NCBI GenBank assembly: GCA_945907245.1
Contig: CAMDTB010000028.1
Location: forward strand, 1 to 40,776
Origin: Rhizobium sp. Q54
Lineage (GTDB): Bacteria; Pseudomonadota; Alphaproteobacteria; SMXS01
DNA: 40,776 nucleotides
Reading direction: 5' to 3'
Both the position numbers and the translations under genes were made by a program. Every line of letters starts with the position of its first letter. Position 1 is the stretch's first letter. Under the pieces are notes generated by a model. It was not told the origin of the DNA. It worked only from the letters and a program-made list of their open reading frames with translations, and made no database searches. Below are positions 24,102 through 31,804 of this stretch, one piece after another.

Positions 24102-24692
24102 ATGTCATCGTTGAAACACGGAATGGCGGGGCTGTTCGCTCTGGCCACCAGTTGCGTCGTGGCCGTCCCGGCCATGGCGGCGTCGGACATCTACCTGAAG
24201 ATCGAGGGCATTCCGGGCGAGAGCGCGGCCGCCGACCATAAGGGTGAGATCGAGGTCCTGTCCTGGTCGCTCGGCGCCAGCCAGCCGGCATCGCCGCGTT
24301 TCGGCGGGTCCGCGGCCGCGGGCCGCGCGGCCCAGGGCGCGCCTGCCGCGCCGCCACAAGGACCGGGCGCCATCACGGTGTCCAAGTCCTATGACCCGTC
24401 TTCGGCAAAGCTGGTGCAGGCCTGCGCCCAGGGCAAGCACTTCCCCAAGGCGACCCTTAGCGTCAGGAAAGCGGGCGGCGGCCAGCAGGAATACATGACC
24501 TACGAGCTCGAGAACGTGATGATCAGCAGCTACTCGCTATCGCCGCAGGGCGGCGCGTCGGGTGGGGGCGACCGGCCCATGGAGAGCCTGTCGCTCAACT
24601 ACACCAAGATCACCTACAAGACGACCGACGACGACGCGAAGTCGAGTGCGCCGAAGACCGGCTACGACCTTGCGCCGGCCAAGAAGATCTGA
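24102..24692 (+). CDS. Sec-exported Hcp1-like protein (T6SS tube-protein fold)
   Basis: 196 residues. A signal peptide (MSSLKHGMAGLFALATSCVVAVPAMA) is followed by the Hcp fold. The visible hallmarks are DIYLKIEGIPGES, KGEIEVLSWSLG, KLVQACAQGKHFPKATLSVRKAGG, QEYMTYELENVMISSYS and the end ESLSLNYTKITYKT. An Ala/Pro/Gly-rich insertion replaces the usual loop between strands 2 and 3, and a polar tail follows. True Hcp forms T6SS tubes inside the cytoplasm and has no signal peptide, so this orphan probably works in the periplasm or outside. No other T6SS gene is in the window. The start ATG has AAGGGGAGA upstream. The CsgG-family gene follows 70 bp later. Confidence 0.88.
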   Translation: MSSLKHGMAGLFALATSCVVAVPAMAASDIYLKIEGIPGESAAADHKGEIEVLSWSLGASQPASPRFGGSAAAGRAAQGAPAAPPQGPGAITVSKSYDPSSAKLVQACAQGKHFPKATLSVRKAGGGQQEYMTYELENVMISSYSLSPQGGASGGGDRPMESLSLNYTKITYKTTDDDAKSSAPKTGYDLAPAKKI

Positions 24693-24762
24693 CGGGTTGG
24701 CGGCTTCATTCGATGACGCGGGGCGCCGCTGAAGCGGCGTGATCCGCCTTGGGGGCGTGGGA

Positions 24763-25716
24763 ATGGCTAGATATCGTTTGACGATGAGCGCCCGCGGCGC
24801 GCCGCTTTGCGCATGGCTGGCCGTCGCCCTGCTGCTCGCGGGACCGGTGCTGGCGCAAGGTCCGCCGACGACCTACGCGGGTCCGAAGAAGACCGTTTTC
24901 GTCAGCACGTTCGACTCGGCCAACATGCTCTATGGCGCGGCGACCGGCGAAGGCCTGTCGCAAATGCTGCTCGAGGCGATCATGACCGATGGCCGATTCG
25001 TCGCCGTCGAGCGTCTCGGCTTCGGCGACATCGAGGCCGAGCAACAGCTCGGCAAACTCGGCGCCACGACGGCGGAATCGGCCCCCAAGGGCGGCCAACT
25101 GATCGGCGCCAGCGTCATCATCCGGGGAACGGTCACCAAGTTCGCCCCGAAGGCCAAGGGCGGCGGTATCTCACTCGGCTCCAGCATGTTCGGCGGCAAC
25201 AGCGGCGTCGGCATGAGCGGCAACACCGCCGTGGTCGAAATCAGCCTGCGGCTGATCGACGCCACCACCGGGCAGGTCATCTCCACCTCCAAGGCCGAGG
25301 GCTCGGCGTCGTCGAAGGAGTTCAACGCCACGCTCTACCAGCGGGACGGCTTCCAGATCGGCGGAACCCAATTCAGGGAGACGCCGCTGGGCCAGGCCGC
25401 CGAGCAGGCAATCCAGGCGGCGCTGGCGAAGATCGCCACCGGCATGGAAAACGTGGCGTGGTCGGCGCTGGTGATCGAGAACACCAACGGCGCCGTCTAT
25501 GTCAACGCCGGCGCCAACCAGAACGTCAAGCCGGGCATGAAGCTGGCGGTCTACCGCAAGACCAAGGAGTTGACCGATCCGGCGACCGGCATCGTCATCG
25601 ACACCCTTATCGACAAGGTGGGCGCGGTGGAGGTCGAAACCGTGCGCGAGAAGACCGCGTTGGCCAAGGCGGTCGAAGGCGCGCCAGTCCGCGGCGACGT
25701 GCTGCGCGCGGAGTAG
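24763..25716 (+). CDS. CsgG-family protein
   Basis: 317 residues. A signal peptide is present (cleavage near LLLAGPVLAQG) without a lipobox cysteine, unlike curli CsgG. The CsgG domain follows: KKTVFVSTFDSANMLYGAATGEGLSQMLLEAIMTDGRFVAVER, then QLIGASVIIRGTVTKF, then TAVVEISLRLIDATTGQVIST. The C-terminal part (ENTNGAVYVNAGANQNVKPGMKLAVYR onward) resembles the FlgT-like beta domain. CsgG forms outer-membrane secretion pores; other relatives are periplasmic or lipoprotein adaptors. The Gly-rich stretch AKGGGISLGSSMFGGNSGVGMSG lies where CsgG builds its membrane hairpin. The start could also be a GTG 8 codons upstream or an ATG 7 codons downstream. It is paired with the exported Hcp-like gene upstream. 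Confidence 0.85.
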   Translation: MARYRLTMSARGAPLCAWLAVALLLAGPVLAQGPPTTYAGPKKTVFVSTFDSANMLYGAATGEGLSQMLLEAIMTDGRFVAVERLGFGDIEAEQQLGKLGATTAESAPKGGQLIGASVIIRGTVTKFAPKAKGGGISLGSSMFGGNSGVGMSGNTAVVEISLRLIDATTGQVISTSKAEGSASSKEFNATLYQRDGFQIGGTQFRETPLGQAAEQAIQAALAKIATGMENVAWSALVIENTNGAVYVNAGANQNVKPGMKLAVYRKTKELTDPATGIVIDTLIDKVGAVEVETVREKTALAKAVEGAPVRGDVLRAE

Positions 25717-25925
25717 AGCTCGAGCCGTTCGATAGGCTTTACGTGCAGGCCGGGATCGTGGGCGAGGGCGACGCGGAACACGGCCTCGCCATCGATCTGA
25801 CGGGCGGTCCGTTCGGCATCGTTGGGCGGCGGGAACACCACCTGCCCGATGCCGATCCAGCCGCCCAATCCCATGGCGATCATCGCCAACGCGACGACCG
25901 CCATTCCGCTTCCCATGCTTTCCAC
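25551..25925 (-). CDS. Possible small membrane protein overlapping the CsgG-family gene end
   Basis: A frame of 124 codons starting at GTG, 21 bp after the alpha/beta hydrolase stop, with a GGGGGC run upstream. The first about 65 residues look real: one membrane segment (AVVALAMIAMGLGGWIGIGQVVF) then a charged part (NDAERTARQIDGEAVFRVAL), with G/C-rich third positions. The last about 55 residues, antisense to the CsgG-family gene, are Ser/Thr-rich and look like shadow coding. The true gene may be shorter or broken. No family recognised. Confidence 0.35.
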   Translation of the reverse strand: MESMGSGMAVVALAMIAMGLGGWIGIGQVVFPPPNDAERTARQIDGEAVFRVALAHDPGLHVKPIERLELYSARSTSPRTGAPSTALANAVFSRTVSTSTAPTLSIRVSMTMPVAGSVNSLVLR

Positions 25926-25946
25926 GAGCGCCCCCGAGTAGCCCCG

Positions 25947-26870
25947 TCAGATATGCCTTGCCGCAAACTCGTCGAATATAGCCCAGAATTGATCGCGCAG
26001 CGCGTCACGCTCCTTCAGCAGTTCGTGCCGCGCGCCCGCGATGCGGTGCAGCTCGCAGCTCGGCACCCGCTCGGCGAAGCGGTCCTGCGCGGCGTTGGAG
26101 ACCACCTTGTCGTCGCCCGCCTGGACGATGCAGATCGGCGTGCGGAACAGGTCCAGATAGGCGCGGTCCTCGAACAGCCGGACCGAGCGGAGCGCCGCCT
26201 TCAGCCAGCCATAGGTGCCGCCGCCTGAGGCGAGCTTCGCGTTCTGGGCGATCCAGGAATGGGCGTCCATGAAGCGGACCGGGTCGGACGTCAGTGTGTT
26301 GCCCTCGAACTCCTGTTTCCAGGGGCCGTAGTCGCGGGCGCCCGGCGCGTAGGCCTCGTCGAAACCAAGGCTGACCGCGCTGTTGACGATGGCGGCGATC
26401 GCCCAGCGCAGCTTGGCCGGCAGGGCGATGTCGATCATCGGCGCCGACAGGACCGCGCAGGCGATCATGGGCGGCCTATTGTGCAGGTAGCGCAGAGTGA
26501 TGTGGCCGCCCATGGAATGGGCGAGGATCAGGTACGGCCCGGGCAATGCCGGCGCGACGATCCGCTCCTGGAACTCCTGCAGGTCGTCGGCGTAGCGGCG
26601 GAAGCTGGTGGCGTGGATCTTGTTGGTGTTGGCCAGGAACCGGTGCGACAGTCCCTGGCTGCGCCAGTCCATTGCGGCGACGGCGAAGCCCCGGTCCAGC
26701 AGGTCCCGGACGCTCTCGAAATGCTTCTCGATGAACTCGGTGAAACCGCCCTGCAGGGTCACCGTGCCGCGCGCGCCCTCGCGCGGCCACAGCGCGTAGC
26801 GCAACTCGGCGCCGTCGCTCGCCGCGAAGGTGGCGACTGCGCCGCCCGGCGGCATAGGCGCCGGACTCAT
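25947..26870 (-). CDS. Alpha/beta hydrolase (monoacylglycerol lipase/lysophospholipase type)
   Basis: 307 residues. The nucleophile elbow is AHSMGGH, the acid is in QAGDDKVVS and the histidine is in AGARHELLKE, completing a catalytic triad. The N-terminal layout (LRYALWPREGARGTVTLQGGFTEFIEKH) is that of the serine-aminopeptidase-S33/PldB group, which cleaves monoacylglycerols or lysophospholipids. No signal peptide is present. The start codon overlaps the stop of the ABC-F gene (ATGA), so the two are translationally coupled. Confidence 0.9.
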   Translation of the reverse strand: MSPAPMPPGGAVATFAASDGAELRYALWPREGARGTVTLQGGFTEFIEKHFESVRDLLDRGFAVAAMDWRSQGLSHRFLANTNKIHATSFRRYADDLQEFQERIVAPALPGPYLILAHSMGGHITLRYLHNRPPMIACAVLSAPMIDIALPAKLRWAIAAIVNSAVSLGFDEAYAPGARDYGPWKQEFEGNTLTSDPVRFMDAHSWIAQNAKLASGGGTYGWLKAALRSVRLFEDRAYLDLFRTPICIVQAGDDKVVSNAAQDRFAERVPSCELHRIAGARHELLKERDALRDQFWAIFDEFAARHI

Positions 26871-28693
26871 GCCGCTCCCTCCAGATCCTCCCGTACCATT
26901 TCCAGCTCCAGCCAGCGGTCGTTCTTGCGCTCCAGCAAACTTTGCGCGGTTTCCAGCAGCTTGGCCAGCCTGGCAATGCCGTCGCCGTCGAGGCCCGCGG
27001 GATTACCCAGCTGGCCCTCGATCCGGGCGATGTCGCGCTCCAGCGCCTCGATCTCGCCCGGCAGGTTCTCCAGCTCGCGCTGGTCCTTGTAGGTCATGCG
27101 CGCCCTGGGCGCGGAACGCGGCGTCTCCACCTGCTTCGGCTTTGCGGGTTCGGGCTGCGGCAGGGCGGCCAGGATCGCCTTCTCGCCGCCGCGCTGCATC
27201 AGCATGTCGGAATAGCCGCCGGCATATTCGCGCACCTTGCCATCCGGATCGAAGCTGATGGTGCTGCTCACCATGCGGTCGAGGAAGTCGCGGTCGTGGC
27301 TGACCAGCAGCACGGTGCCGGCGTAGCCGGCGACGATGTCCTCGAGCACGTCGAGCATGTCCATGTCGAGGTCGTTGGTCGGCTCGTCGAGCACGAGGAC
27401 GTTGGATTCCTTGGTGAACAGCTTGGCCAGCAGCAGCCGGTTCTTTTCGCCGCCCGACAGCGCACCGACCGGCTGGCGCGCCTGATCGGGGTCGAACAGG
27501 AAGTCCTTCAGGTAGCCGACCACGTGGCGGACGGTGCCCTGGACGTTGACCGAATCGCCGCCGCCGCCGCTCTTCTTGTCGGTCAGGGTTTCCCAGAGGG
27601 TCAGCTTCGGATCCAGCTTTTCGCGGGTCTGGTCGAAATAGGCGACTTCCAGGTTGGTGCCCAGCTTGATCTGGCCCGAATCCTGCCGCAGTTCGCCGGT
27701 CAACAGCTTGATCAGTGTGGTCTTGCCGGCGCCGTTGGGGCCGACGATGCCGACCCGGTCGCCGCGCATGATCCGGGTCGAGAAGCCGTCGATGACGGTC
27801 TTGCCGCCATAGGACTTGCTGATGTTGCGGGCCTCGACGATGCGCCGGCCGGCGGGCGGTCCGTCGGTCAGGTCCAGCTCGATCTTGTCGGGCTGCTTGA
27901 GCTGTTTCTGGCGACGCTCACGCAGGACATGAAGCTCGCGCAGCCGGCCCTGGTTGCGCTTGCGCCGGGCGGTCACGCCCTTGTGCAGCCACTCGGTTTC
28001 CTCGGCGATCTTTTTCGACAGCCGGTGCCGCACCGCTTCCTCTTCGGCGAAAACCGCCTCCGACCACTCGTCAAACGCGCTGTAGCCCTTCTCCATCACC
28101 CGCATGTTGCCCCGGTCGAGCCAGAAGGTGCGCTGGCTGACGGCGCGCAGGAAGGCCCTGTCGTGGCTGATCAGCACCAGCGCCATCGGCGTGGCGGCCA
28201 GGGTCTTTTCCAGCCACAGGGTAATGGCGATGTCGAGATGGTTGGTCGGCTCGTCCAGCAGCAGCACGTCCGGGTCGCCGACGAAGGCGCGGGCAAGCGC
28301 CGCCTTGCGCAGGGCGCCGCCCGACAGGGTGCCGACGAGCGCCGCCGGGTCCAGCCCGAAGGTGCCGAGCAGGTCGCGCACCCGGTACATGCGCTGCTCC
28401 CGGTCGGCCTCGTCCAGGCCGCCCGAGATGTAGTCGGTCACCGTCCAGGCCGGGTCGGGCCGCGGATCCTGCGGCAGGTAGGCGATCTTCGTGCCGGGTT
28501 GGACGAAGCGCTCGCCCTTGTCCACGTCGATCAGGCCGGCGAGCGCCTTCAGCAGGGTGGACTTGCCGCTGCCGTTGCGGCCGACCAGGCAGATCTTGTC
28601 GCCGGGCGACACGGCCAGTTCGACGCCGCTGAACAGCGGCTTGCTGCCGAAGGCGAGGCCGGCATTCTTCAGGGCGAGGATCGGTGGACTCAT
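26867..28693 (-). CDS. uup: ABC-F ATPase, Uup type
   Basis: 608 residues: two ABC domains without membrane segments and a C-terminal coiled-coil. The first Walker A is GRNGSGKST (38-46), with signature LSGG (123-126) and Walker B LLLDEPTNHLD. The second Walker A is GPNGAGKTT (318-326), then ALSGGEKNR and VLDEPTNDLD. The charged linker (about 205-280, EEEAVRHRLSKKIAEETEWL onward) is the ribosome-contacting arm of ABC-F proteins. The C-terminal helical segment (ENLPGEIEALERDIARIEGQL) is typical of Uup, which acts on ribosomes and affects precise transposon excision. It lies between tetR (42 bp upstream) and the hydrolase (4-bp overlap). Confidence 0.92.
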   Translation of the reverse strand: MSPPILALKNAGLAFGSKPLFSGVELAVSPGDKICLVGRNGSGKSTLLKALAGLIDVDKGERFVQPGTKIAYLPQDPRPDPAWTVTDYISGGLDEADREQRMYRVRDLLGTFGLDPAALVGTLSGGALRKAALARAFVGDPDVLLLDEPTNHLDIAITLWLEKTLAATPMALVLISHDRAFLRAVSQRTFWLDRGNMRVMEKGYSAFDEWSEAVFAEEEAVRHRLSKKIAEETEWLHKGVTARRKRNQGRLRELHVLRERRQKQLKQPDKIELDLTDGPPAGRRIVEARNISKSYGGKTVIDGFSTRIMRGDRVGIVGPNGAGKTTLIKLLTGELRQDSGQIKLGTNLEVAYFDQTREKLDPKLTLWETLTDKKSGGGGDSVNVQGTVRHVVGYLKDFLFDPDQARQPVGALSGGEKNRLLLAKLFTKESNVLVLDEPTNDLDMDMLDVLEDIVAGYAGTVLLVSHDRDFLDRMVSSTISFDPDGKVREYAGGYSDMLMQRGGEKAILAALPQPEPAKPKQVETPRSAPRARMTYKDQRELENLPGEIEALERDIARIEGQLGNPAGLDGDGIARLAKLLETAQSLLERKNDRWLELEMVREDLEGAA

Positions 28694-28735
28694 GACGCGG
28701 GGTTTAGCAGGAAGCCGGCAGCGGCGAAAGCGCGG

Positions 28736-29383
28736 TCAGGCGCTGGCCTTGGCCTCTTTTTCATGGGCATCGAACACGCTGCGGACCAGCAGGCCGAACG
28801 CCTTCTCCAGCCGCTGCCAGTCTTCCTCGGACCGCAGCGGGACGCCCCAGAAATCCTCGGCGACCCGCGAGCGCAGCACCAGGTGCTGGAAGCCCGACAG
28901 CAGAATGGCGTAGACCGCGTCGGCGTCGATTCCGGCGGGCGGCTCGACGCCGTGCATGAACTTGCCGGTCGAGGCCCGCGCCGCGCCGCGCCGGGCGCGG
29001 GCAAGCGGCTCGATCAGCTCGGGCGCCGCCGTCAGCTCGGACGCCATGATTTCCTGCATCATCGGCCGCTGGCGCAGGATGCGCGTGTAGCAGGTGATCG
29101 ACAGGCGCACCAGCTCGGCATAGTCGTCGATCTGCCTGCCGCCGGTCTCGTGCTGCGCCTCGGCCGAGATGTCGGCCACCGCCAGCCAGAAATGCGCGTC
29201 CTTGCCGAACTCTTCCAGCAACGGCGCCAGGCCGCCGAAATAGCGGTAGATCAGCGGCTTGCCGATGCCGGCTTCCTTGGCGATGGCGTTGACGCCAAGG
29301 CCGGTGAAGCCGTCCCGGGAAAGCACCCGGCCGACGGCTTGGAGAATGTTCTTGCGGGTTGCCTCGGCGTCTCGATGAGCCAT
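28736..29383 (-). CDS. TetR/AcrR-family regulator
   Basis: 215 residues. The N-terminal helix-turn-helix (about 10-56: ILQAVGRVLSRDGFTGLGVNAIAKEAGIGKPLIYRYF) has the K-x-x-x-Y-x-Y-F signature. The C-terminal ligand domain is helical. It is a likely repressor of its own operon (tetR-uup-hydrolase) and of the divergent pmbA, because the 190-bp region between contains several palindromes. The start is the ATG with MAHRDAEATR; its ribosome site is weak. The ligand cannot be predicted. Confidence 0.92.
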   Translation of the reverse strand: MAHRDAEATRKNILQAVGRVLSRDGFTGLGVNAIAKEAGIGKPLIYRYFGGLAPLLEEFGKDAHFWLAVADISAEAQHETGGRQIDDYAELVRLSITCYTRILRQRPMMQEIMASELTAAPELIEPLARARRGAARASTGKFMHGVEPPAGIDADAVYAILLSGFQHLVLRSRVAEDFWGVPLRSEEDWQRLEKAFGLLVRSVFDAHEKEAKASA

Positions 29384-29409
29384 CTGATGGGGCTGCGGCT
29401 TGTTTTTGT

Positions 29410-29517
29410 TACCGGTAGTTTACACCAGAGTCTATACGCCGCGCCATGGCCTCGGTTGCCTCGGGTGAACATTGATCCTCGCGGCGGCCTGTCCAATTTC
29501 CCGGGCGGTAACCGGTA
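29410..29517. promoter_or_regulatory. Repeated ACCGGTA element, candidate TetR operator pair
   Basis: TTACCGGTAG near the tetR start and TAACCGGTAT further out share GTnACCGGTA with starts exactly 100 bp apart. The first contains the 8-bp palindrome TACCGGTA. Two like elements in a tetR-divergent region are what autoregulation would look like. Confidence 0.45.
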
Positions 29518-29548
29518 TTCACGCCGCGTGAAACCACACTATAGTGTG
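29518..29548 (+). promoter_or_regulatory. Promoter with two palindromes upstream of pmbA
   Basis: TTCACG-CCG-CGTGAA (29518-29532) is followed 2 bp later by the perfect 14-bp palindrome CACACTATAGTGTG (29535-29548). Reading plus, TTCACG can serve as -35 and TATAGT as -10 with a 16-bp spacer, so both boxes lie inside palindromes. The pmbA start follows 26 bp later with AAGGAGA. Confidence 0.6.
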
Positions 29549-29574
29549 CGCCGACATTCCATGAAGGAGACATC

Positions 29575-30918
29575 ATGACCCAGACCGGGCCATCCCTCGA
29601 CATTCTGGCCAGGCTGCTGGATCTCGCCAAGCGCGCGGGCGCGGAAAACGCCGATGCGGTTCTGCTGGAAAACGCCTCGCTCGGCGTGTCCTGCCGCCTC
29701 GGACAGATGGAGGACCTGGAGCGCTCGGAAGGCCGCGATGTCGGGCTGCGGGTGCTGATCGGACAGAAGCAGGCTATCGTCTCGGGCAGCGACACGGCGC
29801 CCATGGCGCTGGAGCTGCTGGCCCAGCGCGCCGTCGACATGGCGCGCTACGCCACCGAGGACCCGTTTGCCGGCCTCGCCGACCCGGCGCTGCTGGCGCG
29901 GAGCTGGCCCGACAACCTGGACATGATCGATACCTCCGAGCCCGGCGCCGAGGAGCTGATCGAGCAGGCCCGCGCCACCGAGGATGCGGCCCGCGCGGTC
30001 GCCGGCATCACCAATTCGGAAGGCGCCAGCGCCAGCTGGAGCCGGGGCCGCATCGCCATCGCCACGTCGCACGGATTCGCCGGCAGCTACGAGAACACCA
30101 GCTTCGCCGTCGGCGTCTCGGTGCTGGCGGGCGAAGGCACCGCCATGGAGCGTGACTACGAGTATGACAGCGCCCGCCACCGCTCCGACCTCGCCGATCC
30201 GGCCGAGATCGGCCGCAGGGCCGCCGAGCGCACCGTCCGCCGCCTCGGCGCGCGCAGCGTCAAGCCGACCAGGGTGCCGGTGGTGTACGATCCGCGCGTC
30301 GCCGGCGGCCTGCTCGGCCATCTGACCGGGGCGATCTCGGGCAGCGCCGTGGCCCGCGGCACCAGCTTCCTGAAGAACAGTCTGGGCGAGATGATCTTCG
30401 CGCCCGGCATCGACGTCATCGACGATCCGCTGCGGCCGCGCGGCCAGCGCTCCAAGCCGTTCGACGGCGAGGGCGTGGCGACGAAGCGCCAGAGCATCAT
30501 CGAGGACGGCCGGCTGACCACCTGGCTGATGGACAGCGCCTCGGCCCGCCAGCTCAACATGGCCAGCACCGGCCATGCCAGCCGCGGCACCGGCTTGCCG
30601 GCGCCCGGCCCGACCAATTTCTACATGGCGCCCGGCAAGGTCAGCGCCAAGGAGTTGATCGGCGCCATCGACGACGGTTTCTACGTCACCGAGATGATCG
30701 GCATGGGCGTCAACGGCGTGACCGGCGACTACAGCCGCGGCGCGTCGGGCTACTGGATCGAGAAGGGCGAGCTGACCTATCCGGTGGCCGGCCTGACCAT
30801 TGCCGGCAACCTGAAGGAGATGTTCAAGGCCATCGTCCCGGCCGACGACCTGGTGTTCAAATACGGTATCAACGCGCCCACCCTGCGCATCGACAGGATG
30901 ACCATTGCCGGAAGCTGA
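29575..30918 (+). CDS. pmbA: TldE/PmbA-family metalloprotease subunit
   Basis: 447 residues, matching the TldE/PmbA length. Typical stretches are AENADAVLLENASLGVSCRLGQMEDLERSEGRDVGLRV at the start, VPVVYDPRVAGGLLGHLTGAISGSAVARGTSFLKNSLGE in the middle, and GMGVNGVTGDYSRGASGYWIEKGE then AGNLKEMF near the end. TldE lacks the HExxH zinc motif and works as the partner of TldD, processing unfolded or modified peptides. No tldD is in the window, so its partner must be encoded elsewhere. The ribosome site AAGGAGA fits the ATG. It overlaps the CysQ-like gene at its end. Confidence 0.93.
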   Translation: MTQTGPSLDILARLLDLAKRAGAENADAVLLENASLGVSCRLGQMEDLERSEGRDVGLRVLIGQKQAIVSGSDTAPMALELLAQRAVDMARYATEDPFAGLADPALLARSWPDNLDMIDTSEPGAEELIEQARATEDAARAVAGITNSEGASASWSRGRIAIATSHGFAGSYENTSFAVGVSVLAGEGTAMERDYEYDSARHRSDLADPAEIGRRAAERTVRRLGARSVKPTRVPVVYDPRVAGGLLGHLTGAISGSAVARGTSFLKNSLGEMIFAPGIDVIDDPLRPRGQRSKPFDGEGVATKRQSIIEDGRLTTWLMDSASARQLNMASTGHASRGTGLPAPGPTNFYMAPGKVSAKELIGAIDDGFYVTEMIGMGVNGVTGDYSRGASGYWIEKGELTYPVAGLTIAGNLKEMFKAIVPADDLVFKYGINAPTLRIDRMTIAGS

Positions 30919-31717
30919 TTACAGCGAACGCCGGAAGATATTGCTGGATGCCGTGAGCGAGGCGGGCGCGCTCGCCATGGACTATTTCCGCAAGGGCGCC
31001 CGCAAGTGGGAAAAGGCCGCCGACGATCCGGTCACCGAGGCTGACCTGGCCGTCGACGCCCTGCTGCGCGAGCGGCTGCTGAGCGCCCTGCCCGACGACG
31101 GCTGGCTGTCCGAGGAATCCGAGCGGGCGCCGCACACGCCGGGCCTGCCGTTCACCTGGGTGGTCGATCCCATCGACGGCACCCGCGCCTTCATCGAGCG
31201 CAAGCCGCATTTCACTATCTGCGCCGCGCTGGTCCATGGCGACGAGGCGGTGCTGGCTGCCGTGTTCAACCCGGCGACCGACGAGTTCTTCGAAGCCGTC
31301 CTGGGCGCCGGCGCGACCTGCAACGGCCAGCCGATCCGGGTCAGCTCTCACGCCGAGCTGAAGAATGTGCGCATGATCGGCTACCGCGCCATGTTCGACG
31401 ACCGCCACTGGCGCACGCCGTGGCCGCCGGTGAAGATCCACATGGTCAACTCCATCGCCTACCGGGTGGCGCTGGTGGCGCGCGGCGACCATGACGCCTG
31501 CATCAACCTGAAGCCGCAGAACGACTGGGACATCGCCGCCGCCGAGCTGATCCTGCGCGAGGCGGGCGGCATCTGCACCAACCGCGACGGCCAGCCCTAC
31601 GTCTTCCACGGCAAGGGCGGCAAGAACCAGAACGTCATCGCCGCCAACCCGGTGCTGCAGGAAAAGCTCGTCGCCAAGCTGCGCGAATTCGAGCCGCAGA
31701 TTCCGAAGAAGGATTAG
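30905..31717 (+). CDS. CysQ-like 3'(2'),5'-bisphosphate nucleotidase / inositol monophosphatase family
   Basis: 270 residues starting at TTG (MPEADYSERRK), overlapping the pmbA stop by 14 bp with AGGA eight bases before it; translational coupling is likely. Metal motifs are LSEESE (68-73), VVDPIDGTRAFIERKPHF (87-104) and NDWDIAAAELILREAGG. The DPIDGTxxF form and the WDIAA end fit the Mg2+-dependent lithium-sensitive phosphatase group. CysQ recycles 3'-phosphoadenosine phosphate; inositol phosphatase activity is the alternative. A nested hairpin terminator follows the stop. Confidence 0.88.
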   Translation: MPEADYSERRKILLDAVSEAGALAMDYFRKGARKWEKAADDPVTEADLAVDALLRERLLSALPDDGWLSEESERAPHTPGLPFTWVVDPIDGTRAFIERKPHFTICAALVHGDEAVLAAVFNPATDEFFEAVLGAGATCNGQPIRVSSHAELKNVRMIGYRAMFDDRHWRTPWPPVKIHMVNSIAYRVALVARGDHDACINLKPQNDWDIAAAELILREAGGICTNRDGQPYVFHGKGGKNQNVIAANPVLQEKLVAKLREFEPQIPKKD

Positions 31718-31726
31718 GTCGCTCCT

Positions 31727-31779
31727 TCTCCCAAAAGAAAAGTGCCCGGAACCTTGCGGTTCCGGGCCCAGTTGGGAGA
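31727..31779 (-). terminator. Nested-hairpin terminator between convergent genes
   Basis: A perfect 10-bp stem GCCCGGAACC/GGTTCCGGGC with a 4-nt loop (31744-31767) sits inside a larger 8-bp stem TCTCCCAA/TTGGGAGA. On the minus strand the inner hairpin is followed by ACTTTTCTTTT, so it best fits the torF-like porin transcript. It may also stop the plus-strand transcript. Confidence 0.85.
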
Positions 31780-31804
31780 GAAGCTGGCTAGCTTATCTAA
31801 CGAA

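Noticed and set aside
26942-29578. 878-codon plus-strand frame
   Set aside because: Shadow of uup and tetR; composition is Gln/His/Gly/Arg-rich with no domain.
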